Origin: Wenzhouxiangella sp.
GTDB lineage: Bacteria > Pseudomonadota > Gammaproteobacteria > Xanthomonadales > Wenzhouxiangellaceae
Reading direction: 5' to 3'
Assembly: GCA_007127425.1 (NCBI GenBank)
Contig: SKZJ01000240.1
Coordinates: 1 to 9,715 of the forward strand
Length of the DNA stretch: 9,715 nucleotides
The translations under genes were made by a program, and so were the position numbers. Below the pieces are notes generated by a model. It had not been told where the DNA came from and ran no database searches. It saw only the letters and a program-made list of their open reading frames with translations. Position 1 is the first letter of the stretch. Each line of letters begins with the position of its first letter. Shown here piece after piece: positions 1 through 9,112 of the stretch.

Positions 1-1488
<1,488 letters not shown>

Positions 1489-1573
1489 CTAGTGTACCCG
1501 GCTGTTCGGGATGGCGGAACGGCGTCATTGTACGTATTGCCCGCGCCCGCATGGCGGCCGTCTTACCTAGGGT

Positions 1574-1611
1574 CGCCCGTGCAGTTTTCCAACCAGGCCG
1601 GTGGACGGGCG
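1574..1611. repeat. Inverted repeat in the trxB-ald divergent spacer
   Basis: Perfect 7-bp arms CGCCCGT (1574-1580) and ACGGGCG (1605-1611) flank a 24-base interior that has some further self-complementarity (ACC at the left, GGT at the right). It lies about 75 bases upstream of the ald start. No T-run follows on either strand, so it does not look like an intrinsic terminator. It could be an ald leader hairpin, a regulator site, or chance in GC-rich DNA. I see no convincing -35/-10 pair for either divergent gene in the rest of the 239-base spacer. Confidence 0.35.
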
Positions 1612-1670
1612 GCGCAGTCAGGCACGCCGAACGCCCCGGCATTCATCATTTCATGCAGTTGCATTTTTCC

Positions 1671-1676
1671 AAGGAG
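1671..1676 (+). promoter_or_regulatory. Ribosome binding site fixing the ald start
   Basis: AAGGAG lies nine bases upstream of the ATG at 1686. The reading frame is open for 73 codons further upstream, so this site decides the start. Alanine dehydrogenase homology also begins at this ATG, with the typical [11 protein letters not shown]-terminus. Confidence 0.85.
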
Positions 1677-1685
1677 TCTTTAAGC

Positions 1686-2741
1686 ATGCGTATCGGAATT
1701 CCCCGCGAGATCAAGACACTGGAGGGGCGTGTCGCCCTGGTGCCGGCCGCCTGTGGCGACCTGGTGCGGGCCGGCCACGAGGTCTTCATCGAGTCGGGTG
1801 CGGGCGAGAAGAGCGGTTTTTCAGACGATGATTTCACCGCCGTCGGCGTGGGCATCCAGCCGGATGCCGCCGCCCTTTACGAGGCGGCCGAGCTGGTGGT
1901 CAAGGTCAAGGAGCCGATCGACGGTGACCTCCAGCACTTGCGCTCCGATCACCTGCTGTTTTGCTACCTGCACCTGGCCGCCGAGCCGAAACTGACCGAG
2001 CGTTTGCTCGATATCGGCTTGACCGGCGTGGCCTTCGAAACCGTCGAGGAAGCCGACGGGTCACTGCCCCTGCTCGCGCCCATGAGCAATATCGCCGGGC
2101 GAATCGGCGTGCAGGTCGGGACCTATCTCCTGCACCAGCCCCAGGGTGGGCGCGGCATCCTGCTCGGTGGCCTGCCTTCGGCCGATCGCGGCCATGTCGT
2201 GGTGCTCGGGGCCGGTGCCGCCGGTGGCAACTCGGCGCGCCTGGCCGCCGCTTCCGGTGCGCGTGTGACGGTGTTCGACAAGCGCCAGGATCGCCTGGCC
2301 GAGATGATGGCCATCGGCCCGAACGTGACCGCCCTGTATCCCTATGTCGAGACGGTAGCGGAGTATGTTGCCCGTGCCGACATGGTGATCGGCGCGGTGC
2401 TGGTGACCGGTGCGCGTGCACCGCACGTGGTGACCCGCGACATGATTTCGTCGATGAACGATGGCAGCGTCGTAGTTGACATTTCCGTTGACCAAGGCGG
2501 CTGTGTCGAGACGACAAAACCGACCACCTACAAGGACCCGACCTACCAGGTCGAGGGCGTCACCCATTTCTGCGTGACCAACATGCCGGGCGCGGTGCCG
2601 CGGACGTCCAGCCAGGCGCTGTGCGCGGCGATCCTTCCGTATGTGCAGCAGATGGCCCGGCCCGACTGGGCTGAGCGACAGGCCTTGTCACGCGGCGTCA
2701 ATGTGCGATCTGGAGAAATCGTACACCCCGCTCTGAAATAA
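1686..2741 (+). CDS. ald: Alanine dehydrogenase
   Basis: Encodes a 351-residue NAD-dependent L-alanine dehydrogenase, which interconverts alanine with pyruvate and ammonia in the cytoplasm. It has the family N-terminus [10 protein letters not shown] followed by EGRVAL, with Arg15 at the substrate-binding position. Lys75 in KVKEP, His96 in YLHLAAE and Asp269 in SVDQGG fit the conserved substrate and catalytic residues of the family. The Rossmann nucleotide-binding motif [10 protein letters not shown] starts at 175, and [17 protein letters not shown] (293-309) is a further hallmark. At 351 residues it is about 20 shorter than usual (about 371-378), apparently at the C-terminus, with no sign of frameshift. 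It is divergent from trxB and followed after 46 bases by ftsK. In several gammaproteobacteria ald is followed by lrp and then ftsK; no lrp is present here. Confidence 0.96.
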   Translation: MRIGIPREIKTLEGRVALVPAACGDLVRAGHEVFIESGAGEKSGFSDDDFTAVGVGIQPDAAALYEAAELVVKVKEPIDGDLQHLRSDHLLFCYLHLAAEPKLTERLLDIGLTGVAFETVEEADGSLPLLAPMSNIAGRIGVQVGTYLLHQPQGGRGILLGGLPSADRGHVVVLGAGAAGGNSARLAAASGARVTVFDKRQDRLAEMMAIGPNVTALYPYVETVAEYVARADMVIGAVLVTGARAPHVVTRDMISSMNDGSVVVDISVDQGGCVETTKPTTYKDPTYQVEGVTHFCVTNMPGAVPRTSSQALCAAILPYVQQMARPDWAERQALSRGVNVRSGEIVHPALK

Positions 2742-2748
2742 GTATAAT
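2720..2748 (+). promoter_or_regulatory. Candidate sigma-70 promoter for ftsK
   Basis: A perfect TATAAT lies at 2743-2748, immediately after the ald stop codon. With a 17-base spacer the -35 position (2720-2725, CGTACA) falls inside the last ald codons and is a weak match, with only the last three bases agreeing with TTGACA. Transcription would start near 2755, leaving about 33 bases of leader before the ftsK TTG. The -10 box is good and the -35 poor, so read-through from ald may also contribute. Confidence 0.45.
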
Positions 2749-2787
2749 CAGTCACTTGCAGGGAAAACCTTACAGGGAACTTTTGGA

Positions 2788-5088
2788 TTGAGCGCGCGCG
2801 GAAAAAAGGTGGAGAGCAAGCCGGATCCCAATCCGGCGATGGGTCGGCGGCTGGCTGAGGCGGCTTTTCTGCTGATCCTGGTCGTTGCCGTCTACCTGTT
2901 GCTCACGTTAGTCAGCCATCACCCGGCAGACCCGGGCTGGTCGCGCGATGCCGCCCATGATCAGGTACGCAATCTCGGGGGTACCTTCGGTGCCTGGATT
3001 TCGGACCTGTTCCTTTTCCTGTTCGGCTATATGGCTTACGTGGCTCCTGTACTGGTCGGCCTGGTCGGCGTGCGCATTCTCAAGGAACGGACCGAACCGG
3101 CCGGCATGGCCGAATGGGGCATGCGCACGCTCGGTCTGCTGATGGCGGTGGTGACCGGCTGCCTTCTGCTGGCCATGCAGACGCGTGGAAACCTGGCGCA
3201 ACCTGGCGGCGTCATCGGTGACTTGTTGTCGGCGCCGATGGTCAGTGCCATGGGACTGACCGGTTCGGTGTTGTTCAGCCTGACCCTGTTCCTGGCCGGG
3301 ATCACGCTGTTCTCGGGGCTTTCCTGGCTTCGCCTGGTGGATCGAACCGGGCGGCTGGCCATCCACGCCGCAACCTGGACGGCCGCCATGGTGGTGCGCG
3401 CACGCGACTGGCTTGCCGGCCGACGGGCGCGTGCCGAACGCGAAGAGGTCCGCAAACGCGACCAGGACAAGCGCAAAACCCGCAAGGAAGTCCGCATCGA
3501 GCCGCGAGTCGAGCCCGAGCCGCCGCGTTCGCACAAGCGCGAAGTCAAGCAGCAGCCCTTGTTCAAAAACCTGGCAGCGGGCGATTTGCCGCCGCTCGAT
3601 CTGCTCGACCAGGCGCCGGCCCAGCGAGCCGGCTACTCCGAGGAAGCTCTCAAGGCCATGAGCCGGCAGGTGGAGATCAAGCTGGCGGATTTCGGCGTCG
3701 AGGTGGAAGTGGTCGCGGTGCATCCGGGGCCGGTGATTACCCGTTTCGAACTGCAGCCGGCGCCGGGCGTGAAGGGTGCCCAGATTTCCAACCTGTCCAA
3801 GGACCTGGCGCGCGGCCTGAGCGTGATCTCGGTGCGTGTGGTCGACGTGATTCCCGGCAAGAGCGTGATCGGCCTGGAGATCCCCAACCAGAACCGCGAG
3901 GTGGTCTACCTGCGCGAGATCCTTGCCTCGGAAGCCTATACCAAGGCGTCTTCACCGCTGACGCTTGGACTGGGCAAGAGTATCTCCGGCAAGCCCGTGG
4001 TGGTCGATGTCTCGCGCATGCCGCACTTGCTGGTGGCCGGGACCACCGGTTCGGGCAAGTCGGTGGCGATCAACGCCATGATCCTGAGCTTCCTCTACAA
4101 GGCCACACCGGAGCAGGTGCGCCTGATCATGGTCGACCCGAAGATGCTGGAGCTGTCGGTCTATGAAGGCATCCAGCATTTGCTCACGCCGGTGGTCACC
4201 GACATGAACGAGGCGTCGAACGCGCTGCGTTGGTGCGTGGCGGAAATGGAGCGTCGCTATCGCTTGATGGCATCGCTGGGCGTGCGCAACCTCGCCGGTT
4301 ACAACCGCAAGGTCAAGGAGGCGGCCGACAAGGGCAATCCCATTCCGGACCCGCTGGTCGATCCCTCGCAACTCGCCGAGGGCGAGGAGCCGCCGACGCT
4401 GGAAAAGCTGCCCTACATCGTGGTCGTGGTCGACGAATTTGCCGACATGATGATGATCGTGGGCAAGAAGATCGAGCAGCTGATCGCGCGGCTGGCGCAG
4501 AAAGCACGGGCCTCGGGCATCCATCTCATCCTGGCAACCCAGCGCCCGTCGGTGGACGTGATCACCGGCCTGATCAAGGCCAACATTCCCACCCGCATGG
4601 CCTTCCAGGTGTCTTCACGGATTGATTCCCGGACCATTCTCGATCAGCAGGGCGCCGAGCAGTTGCTCGGTCACGGCGACATGCTTTACCTGCCGCCCGG
4701 TTCCGGTCTGCCCGAGCGTATTCACGGTGCTTTCGTCGATGATCACGAGGTTCATGCCGTGGTGGAGTCGCTCAAGCAGCAGGGTCCGCCGGACTATCTC
4801 GAGGATGTACTCGCCGAGAGTCATACCACGGTCGACGGCCAGCAGATCGGCGTGACCGGGCTGCCGGAAGGGGGGAGTTCCGACTCCGAGGATGAACTCT
4901 ACGACAAGGCTGTTGCCCATGTTCTGGAAAGCCGGCGGGCCTCGATTTCCGGCGTTCAGCGTCAGCTGCGGATCGGCTACAACCGTGCCGCGCGCCTGAT
5001 CGAGGAGATGGAGGCCCAGGGCGTGGTGAGCGCGCCCGAGCACAACGGGCAGCGCGAGGTACTGGCGCCCGCCCCACCGCGTGACTGA
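2788..5088 (+). CDS. ftsK: DNA translocase FtsK
   Basis: Encodes a 766-residue FtsK/SpoIIIE translocase. It is anchored at the division septum and pumps DNA towards dif, where it activates XerCD to resolve chromosome dimers. The N-terminal domain has four likely membrane segments (about 24-43, 70-95, 112-130, 157-178). A short charged linker (about 205-260) follows, rich in Arg, Lys and Glu. The motor domain shows Walker A GTTGSGKS (418-425), Walker [13 protein letters not shown] (545-556) and [20 protein letters not shown] (583-602). The C-terminal winged-helix gamma domain, which reads KOPS sites, includes [12 protein letters not shown] (716-727). The linker is far shorter than in the 1329-residue E. 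coli protein, as in many other bacteria. The start is TTG, with AGGGA at 2774-2778 nine bases upstream. GTG at 2809 and ATG at 2839 are alternatives that keep every domain. lolA follows in the same direction. Confidence 0.97.
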   Translation: MSARGKKVESKPDPNPAMGRRLAEAAFLLILVVAVYLLLTLVSHHPADPGWSRDAAHDQVRNLGGTFGAWISDLFLFLFGYMAYVAPVLVGLVGVRILKERTEPAGMAEWGMRTLGLLMAVVTGCLLLAMQTRGNLAQPGGVIGDLLSAPMVSAMGLTGSVLFSLTLFLAGITLFSGLSWLRLVDRTGRLAIHAATWTAAMVVRARDWLAGRRARAEREEVRKRDQDKRKTRKEVRIEPRVEPEPPRSHKREVKQQPLFKNLAAGDLPPLDLLDQAPAQRAGYSEEALKAMSRQVEIKLADFGVEVEVVAVHPGPVITRFELQPAPGVKGAQISNLSKDLARGLSVISVRVVDVIPGKSVIGLEIPNQNREVVYLREILASEAYTKASSPLTLGLGKSISGKPVVVDVSRMPHLLVAGTTGSGKSVAINAMILSFLYKATPEQVRLIMVDPKMLELSVYEGIQHLLTPVVTDMNEASNALRWCVAEMERRYRLMASLGVRNLAGYNRKVKEAADKGNPIPDPLVDPSQLAEGEEPPTLEKLPYIVVVVDEFADMMMIVGKKIEQLIARLAQKARASGIHLILATQRPSVDVITGLIKANIPTRMAFQVSSRIDSRTILDQQGAEQLLGHGDMLYLPPGSGLPERIHGAFVDDHEVHAVVESLKQQGPPDYLEDVLAESHTTVDGQQIGVTGLPEGGSSDSEDELYDKAVAHVLESRRASISGVQRQLRIGYNRAARLIEEMEAQGVVSAPEHNGQREVLAPAPPRD

Positions 5089-5119
5089 TCCGGTCAGCAA
5101 CCGTTCAGCATCAACCTGA

Positions 5120-5138
5120 CAGGCTATTGAAAAGCCTG
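5120..5138 (+). other. Small hairpin between ftsK and lolA
   Basis: CAGGCT (5120-5125) and AGCCTG (5133-5138) form a perfect 6-bp stem around a 7-base loop. No T-run follows, so it is not a standard terminator. It could be a weak attenuating or RNA-processing structure in an ftsK-lolA transcript, or chance. Confidence 0.25.
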
Positions 5139-5160
5139 CCCAACCGGAGTGTCGATTCAA

Positions 5161-5766
5161 ATGTCCAGATCAGTGATTATTGTCGCGGCCATGCTCGTAT
5201 TCGCATCGTCCGCCTGGGCTGACGCCCGTTCCCAGCTTGATGCATTTGCCCAGGGCCTGGAAACGCTGTCCGGCGAGTTCAAGCAAGTCACCATCGACGA
5301 TAGCGGGCGGGTCATCGAGGAAGTGCACGGCCAGCTATATTTCAGTCGTCCCGATCTGTTCCGCTGGAACTACGGAGAACCGTTTCCACAGCAACTGGTC
5401 GCCGATGGCGAAAAGCTGTGGCATTACGACGAGTCACTGGACCAGGTGACCGTACGGGATCAACCCGATGCCGGCGAGTCCCCACTGCTGGTTCTGACGC
5501 GCCCGGAACTGCTGGATCGATTCTACGAAGTCCGGCCCGGCGGCGACGACCAGGTGCTGGAGTTCCTGCCGTTGGCCGAAGACGCCGAGTTCGAGTTGGC
5601 CCGGATTCACTTTTCCGACGGGCTGGTCGATTTGCTGGAATTGCATGACCAGTTCGGTCAGCTCACACGCATCGAACTCAGGGACTTGCAACGCAATCCG
5701 AGCCTCGATCCCGAAGTATTCAGTTTCACGCCGCCGGAAGGGGTGGACGTACTGGAGGGCTACTGA
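5161..5766 (+). CDS. lolA: Outer-membrane lipoprotein carrier protein LolA
   Basis: Encodes a 201-residue periplasmic chaperone that takes lipoproteins released by LolCDE and passes them to LolB at the outer membrane. Residues 1-20 form a signal peptide ending in AWA, with likely cleavage before Asp21 and no lipobox cysteine. The mature part has LolA features: LSGEFKQVTID (36-46), RPDLFRWNYGEPFPQQLVAD (63-82), GEKLWHYDESLDQVTV (83-98) and the C-terminal FSFTPPEGVDVL. Length is typical. The ATG at 5161 is preferred because the signal peptide begins there and GGAG (5145-5148) lies 12 bases upstream. A GTG at 5149 would add four residues but sits directly against that GGAG. It lies 72 bases after ftsK, matching the conserved ftsK-lolA pair. 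rarA, the usual next gene, is absent; instead the gene overlaps a convergent DUF4124 gene by seven bases. Confidence 0.95.
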   Translation: MSRSVIIVAAMLVFASSAWADARSQLDAFAQGLETLSGEFKQVTIDDSGRVIEEVHGQLYFSRPDLFRWNYGEPFPQQLVADGEKLWHYDESLDQVTVRDQPDAGESPLLVLTRPELLDRFYEVRPGGDDQVLEFLPLAEDAEFELARIHFSDGLVDLLELHDQFGQLTRIELRDLQRNPSLDPEVFSFTPPEGVDVLEGY

Positions 5767-6266
5767 TCGCGCGGATTTTCGCGTGGGCGTTGGTTCCGAT
5801 CACTGCGTCGTGTGCCCGGAAACGGTCCGCTGAGTGCAGAGAACGGTCGCTCCTCACGTGGTTCGGGCGTCCGGTCCCGGTGACGTCCGTGTCGGCCGCG
5901 ATCGGAACCCGGCGGTAGCCGGTGCCGTGGTTCCGGTACGTAAAGGACCCGGGTCACTTCCGTAGTCTGGGACTGAGGCGGTACTGTCGCTTCCCGAGTC
6001 CGTTCGACTCGGGCCTGGCGCAGCGCAGCCTGGCGCTCGCGTCGGTCACGGAGGAATGCCTGGTTGCGCTCGGCGACCTGGTCGAGGTCAGCAGCCGGCT
6101 CGATCACGCTGATTCGGCTGATGACCTGGTATTCCTGCGAGTCCTCGGAGCAGGGTTGATCGGAAAACACGATGCTGTCATCGATTTCGCAACGATAGAC
6201 CTGGCCGTGCGCATGCGAAGCCAGCAGAAGCAGGGAAAGGCTCAATAACCATCGTTGTCGGGACAT
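5760..6266 (-). CDS. Secreted DUF4124-domain protein with Arg-rich tail
   Basis: Encodes a 168-residue protein of unknown function. Residues 1-21 are a signal peptide with a leucine-rich core (LLSLSLLLLAS) and a likely cut after AHG, so it is probably periplasmic. The short segment that follows, QVYRCEIDDSIVFSDQPCSE (22-41), is a DUF4124-type domain, with Cys26 and Cys39 in the usual two-cysteine arrangement. Residues from about 65 onward are charged and low-complexity. An Arg/Glu-rich stretch (about 65-90) looks helical, and the last 55 residues are rich in Arg, Pro and Gly and probably disordered. AGGAGG (plus-strand 6276-6281) sits nine bases before the ATG, a strong ribosome site that supports this as a real gene. 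It converges on lolA and overlaps its stop. DUF4124 proteins are common in gammaproteobacteria without an assigned role, and I infer none. Confidence 0.85.
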   Translation of the reverse strand: MSRQRWLLSLSLLLLASHAHGQVYRCEIDDSIVFSDQPCSEDSQEYQVISRISVIEPAADLDQVAERNQAFLRDRRERQAALRQARVERTREATVPPQSQTTEVTRVLYVPEPRHRLPPGSDRGRHGRHRDRTPEPREERPFSALSGPFPGTRRSDRNQRPRENPRDQ

Positions 6267-6311
6267 CGTTTCACGCCTCCTGCCGCAATATCGGAGTCTA
6301 TGCGGTCTTCC

Positions 6312-6355
6312 GAGGATATCAGGCTCACCTGAAGTGGTGCTGAACGGGCATCCTC
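6312..6355 (-). other. Nested inverted repeats after xseB
   Basis: Between xseB and the DUF4124 gene there are two nested inverted repeats. An outer pair, GAGGAT (6312-6317) and ATCCTC (6350-6355), overlaps the xseB stop. An inner pair, TCAGG (6319-6323) and CCTGA (6328-6332), has a 4-base loop. No T-run follows on the minus strand, so it is at best a non-canonical end of the accA-tilS-xseB transcript. Confidence 0.25.
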
Positions 6356-6614
6356 AGCGGGCGGGCGACTCGGTGGGACTCGCGCTGCTTTCGTCCTCGA
6401 CATCGGACAGCACCTCGACGGATTGTCGTGCCTCGTCGATCAACTGGTGGCAACGCTTGCTGAGAGTGACCCCGCGCTTGAAGCCCTCCAGCGAGTCGGC
6501 CAGCGACAACTCGCCGGATTCCAGGGTCTCGACGATCTTTTCCAGTTCGCCCAGGGCCGCTTCGAAGTCGGCCTTTTCGGCGCTCTCGTGCTTTTCTGTG
6601 GATTGCTTTGCCAT
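6354..6614 (-). CDS. xseB: Exodeoxyribonuclease VII small subunit
   Basis: Encodes an 86-residue XseB. With the large subunit XseA it forms exonuclease VII, a cytoplasmic single-strand-specific DNase. The core matches the family: FEAALGELEKIVETLESGEL (18-37), then SLADSLEGFKRGVTLSKRC (37-55) and a second helix ending near SVEVL. This is the expected pair of helices. The C-terminal tail is Ser/Glu-rich. The frame is open for 49 codons upstream of the ATG at 6612-6614, but that part would overlap tilS and has no XseB similarity, so this ATG is chosen. It starts 11 bases after the tilS stop with no clear Shine-Dalgarno, which suggests translational coupling. In many bacteria xseB is followed by ispA and dxs; neither is present here. 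Confidence 0.93.
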   Translation of the reverse strand: MAKQSTEKHESAEKADFEAALGELEKIVETLESGELSLADSLEGFKRGVTLSKRCHQLIDEARQSVEVLSDVEDESSASPTESPAR

Positions 6615-6625
6615 GGCAGGGGATT

Positions 6626-7921
6626 CTAACAGCCCTTGTTGAGCGAGGTCAGCCAGCGCAGCCGTGCGTTTGCAGAAGCCAGCCACCGTTCGAGTTCCGC
6701 CGAGTGCCAAATATCGCCGATTCCCACCAGGCAGCCGTCCAGGTAGAGTCTCGGCCAGCACTCGCGCTGCCAGGGCGGGATATCGTGCTCGGCCATCAAT
6801 TGCGTGACCGGGCGATGATGCAAATGGCCCGACGGCTTGAACACTTCACCCGGTTGGGCCGAGCGCACTTGCAAGGGGCTGGGCGGGTGCTCGATGCCCG
6901 ACAGTTCAAGCCGGCCGATGTCGCCGGGCAGATCCAGCGTCTGGCCACGATGCCACTCCAGCGCCCATTCCCTCGGCGATTCGGGCAGGGCTTGTAACCA
7001 CAGGCGCTCGCGCCACATGCGGATGACTCCGTCCTCCCATGCCAGGGTCGGTTGGCGGTCGGCTGATGCCCGTTCCAACTGCTCGATAAAGGCTTCTATG
7101 CGCCGGCCGGGTGGGGCGGGCAACTCCTGCCGGTGACACCAGTGGCGCAGCATCTCGCCCAGCCGAAACGGGTTCCAGTGCCGGGTGCCGGCCAAACGAA
7201 CGCAGGTGGGTTGAATCGTCTGGCGATCGAGGTCTTCGGCAGCCAGCTCGGCCAGTGTTTCGGCGGCTCCGTGACACAAGCGCCCGCTACGCAGAATCGC
7301 TCGCCCAGCACCCGCCCAGCGTCGGCGAATGATCGGCATGAGCTGCTGGCCGACGAAGTTGCGATCGATTTCGAGGCTGTCATTGGCCGGATCTTGGACC
7401 GGTGACAGTTCATGTTCACGGAGAAAGCGCTCGATGTCGGCCCGGGTCCAGTCGAGCATCGGGCGGACAATCCAGCCCGGCCCGAATCGACGTTGGCGTG
7501 GAATGCCGCGCAGACCCGACGGTCCGGCCCCTCTCAACAGGCGCATCAGCACCGTTTCGGCCTGGTCGTCTGCATGATGGCCGGTCAGCACCACATCGTC
7601 GACTTGCATGAACGCGTCAATCGCGTCGTAGCGCGCTCGGCGGGCACTGGCCTCCGGGCTTCCTCCGGGCGCCACTTCGATCCGCATGACATGGCAGTCG
7701 CTTCCGGCCGCCTGTGCCAGCCGGATCGCTTCATCAGCACGTTCCCGGCTGCCGTCATCGAGGCCATGGTCGATATGCAGGCAGGTGATCGAACGCGAAC
7801 GCGTGCACTCCTCTGCCTGAAGCCGGTGCAGCAGGCAGAGGGAGTCAGGGCCGCCACTGAATGCGATGATCACGCGACCGTTACCGGGCCACTGCCGAGG
7901 GGGCGGGTTCAGCTCCGGCAT
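6626..7921 (-). CDS. tilS: tRNA(Ile)-lysidine synthase
   Basis: Encodes a 431-residue TilS. It uses ATP to attach lysine to C34 of the tRNA-Ile CAU anticodon, changing both its codon reading (AUG to AUA) and its charging (Met to Ile). The N-terminal ATP-pyrophosphatase domain has the PP-loop SGGPDS (22-27), LHIDHGL (49-55) and TGHHADDQAETVLMRLLRG (114-132). It continues with the family's DPAND (178-182) and RNF (188-190) region. The C-terminal half includes the TilS C-terminal domain (about 355-425), with GEVFKPSGHLHHRPVTQLM within it. Length agrees with E. coli TilS (432). The start lies 22 bases after the accA stop and lacks a strong Shine-Dalgarno, consistent with coupling in an accA-tilS-xseB operon. 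The adjacency of accA and tilS is common in gammaproteobacteria. Confidence 0.95.
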   Translation of the reverse strand: MPELNPPPRQWPGNGRVIIAFSGGPDSLCLLHRLQAEECTRSRSITCLHIDHGLDDGSRERADEAIRLAQAAGSDCHVMRIEVAPGGSPEASARRARYDAIDAFMQVDDVVLTGHHADDQAETVLMRLLRGAGPSGLRGIPRQRRFGPGWIVRPMLDWTRADIERFLREHELSPVQDPANDSLEIDRNFVGQQLMPIIRRRWAGAGRAILRSGRLCHGAAETLAELAAEDLDRQTIQPTCVRLAGTRHWNPFRLGEMLRHWCHRQELPAPPGRRIEAFIEQLERASADRQPTLAWEDGVIRMWRERLWLQALPESPREWALEWHRGQTLDLPGDIGRLELSGIEHPPSPLQVRSAQPGEVFKPSGHLHHRPVTQLMAEHDIPPWQRECWPRLYLDGCLVGIGDIWHSAELERWLASANARLRWLTSLNKGC

Positions 7922-7943
7922 GGTCGCGGCACGTCGACCGGGT

Positions 7944-8903
7944 TCAGTTGCTTTCGAAAGCGCCGTAAGCCATCAAGCGGCGGTAACGCTCGTCGAGCAG
8001 GATGTCGACGGATTTGTCCGCAAACTGGTCGAGCTGGCTGCAGATGGCTTTCCGTAACTTTACCGCCACTTCATGAGCGGAGCGATGCGCTCCGCCGGGC
8101 GGTTCGGCAACCACCTTGTCAATCAGCCCGAGCTCCTTGAGGCGATGGGCCGTCAGCTTCATCGCTTCAGCCGCAACCGGGGCTTTCTCGGCACTTTTCC
8201 AGAGAATCGAGGCACAACCTTCCGGGGAGATGACCGAGTAAATGCTGTATTGCAACATGTTGGTGCGGTCGCCGACGCCAATGGCGAGCGCGCCGCCGGA
8301 GCCGCCTTCGCCGATGATGTTGCAGATGATCGGCACCTTCAGTCTCGACATGACCGCGAGATTTCGGGCGATGGCTTCGGACTGACCGCGTTCCTCGGCA
8401 CCGACACCGGGATAGGCGCCCGGGGTATCGATGAAAGTGACAATGGGCATGTCGAACCGTTCGGCCATCTCCATCAGGCGCAAGGCCTTTCGATACCCTT
8501 CGGGGCGGGGCATGCCGAAATTGCGATAAACCTTTTCCTTGGTGTCGCGTCCCTTCTGGTGGCCGATCAGCATGACGCGGCGACCGTCGATGATGGCTGG
8601 TCCACCGACAATGGCGTGGTCGTCGGCATAATGACGATCACCGTGCAGCTCCTCAAACCGCTCGCAGATCATGGGAATGTAGTCGAGCGTGTACGGGCGC
8701 TGGGGATGGCGCGCGAGTTGCGAGATTTGCCAATCGCTCAGCTCGCCGAAGATCGTGCGGGTGCGGTCGCGGCACTTCTGTTCCAGTCGCTGGATTTCCT
8801 CCTCGATATTGAGCGAGTTGTCCGATCCGACGTTGCGTAGTTCGCGGATCTTGGCTTCCAGTTCGGCAATGGGTTGCTCGAAGTCGAGATAATTGGGATT
8901 CAT
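7944..8903 (-). CDS. accA: Acetyl-CoA carboxylase carboxyltransferase subunit alpha
   Basis: Encodes a 319-residue AccA, the same length as the E. coli protein. With AccD it forms the carboxyltransferase that moves CO2 from biotinylated AccB to acetyl-CoA, producing malonyl-CoA for fatty-acid synthesis. It begins with the family's coiled-coil N-terminus ([19 protein letters not shown]). [15 protein letters not shown] (87-101), the crotonase-fold segments [20 protein letters not shown] (159-178) and [11 protein letters not shown] (198-208), and [14 protein letters not shown] follow. The ATG at 8901-8903 fits AccA homology, although the Shine-Dalgarno is weak. Upstream is a candidate promoter (8936-8964), so accA is probably the first gene of accA-tilS-xseB. 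gluQ lies further upstream on the same strand, separated by an AT-rich repeat-like block. Confidence 0.98.
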   Translation of the reverse strand: MNPNYLDFEQPIAELEAKIRELRNVGSDNSLNIEEEIQRLEQKCRDRTRTIFGELSDWQISQLARHPQRPYTLDYIPMICERFEELHGDRHYADDHAIVGGPAIIDGRRVMLIGHQKGRDTKEKVYRNFGMPRPEGYRKALRLMEMAERFDMPIVTFIDTPGAYPGVGAEERGQSEAIARNLAVMSRLKVPIICNIIGEGGSGGALAIGVGDRTNMLQYSIYSVISPEGCASILWKSAEKAPVAAEAMKLTAHRLKELGLIDKVVAEPPGGAHRSAHEVAVKLRKAICSQLDQFADKSVDILLDERYRRLMAYGAFESN

Positions 8904-8935
8904 CGGTGTCCGTTGTGTCAGGCCGTTGACCGCTC

Positions 8936-8964
8936 AGTATAACGATACCTGACTGGTGTTTGAA
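8936..8964 (-). promoter_or_regulatory. Candidate sigma-70 promoter for accA-tilS-xseB
   Basis: Read on the minus strand, a TTCAAA -35 (plus-strand 8959-8964) and a TATACT -10 (8936-8941) are separated by exactly 17 bases. TATACT differs from consensus at one position and TTCAAA at two. Transcription would start near 8929, giving about a 26-base leader before the accA ATG. The -35 hexamer lies at the edge of the AT-rich block described separately. Confidence 0.55.
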
Positions 8965-9030
8965 AATTCCAAGCACCAAGCACCAAATCACAAACAAATT
9001 CAAATAACCGAAATATCAATGTTCGAAACG
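8959..9030. repeat. AT-rich intergenic repeat-like block between gluQ and accA
   Basis: About 70 bases, strongly A/T-rich and biased to A and C on the plus strand, stand out in otherwise GC-rich DNA. The block contains a tandem 7-mer (AAGCACC at 8971-8977 and 8978-8984) followed by degenerate variants of CCAAATCAC / CAAACAAATTC. TTTGAA (8959-8964) and TTCAAA (8999-9004) are inverted copies, and a TTCGAA palindrome (9022-9027) closes the right side. From memory, similar AT-rich, CAAGCACCAAATC-like sequences recur between genes in many unrelated bacterial genomes; this is unverified. Only one copy lies in this window, so being a dispersed repeat is inference. The ends are approximate. The rest of the 209-base intergenic gap, 9031-9112, has ordinary composition and shows only a 5-bp hairpin (GATGC 9045-9049, GCATC 9057-9061). 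Confidence 0.55.
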
Positions 9031-9112
9031 GGGGTGGAGGGCCTGATGCGCCTGCTGCATCGTCAGCCACCGAGAAAGAAGAGCCTCAGCATTAAACAGG
9101 CAATGATGCCGG

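Noticed and set aside
1491..1496. Possible -10 box (TACACT on the minus strand) for trxB
   Set aside because: No acceptable -35 hexamer lies 16-18 bases upstream, so I did not list it as a promoter.
2908..3723. A 271-codon minus-strand open frame antisense to ftsK
   Set aside because: It is rich in His, Arg and Gln with no family motifs, and it lies entirely opposite the membrane and linker part of ftsK.
8073..8840. A 255-codon plus-strand open frame antisense to accA
   Set aside because: It is a shadow of the highly conserved accA sequence, with no supporting ribosome site or protein motif.
8653..9003. A minus-strand open frame starting in the AT-rich block and running into accA
   Set aside because: Its start is repeat-derived and its remainder is an out-of-frame reading of accA.
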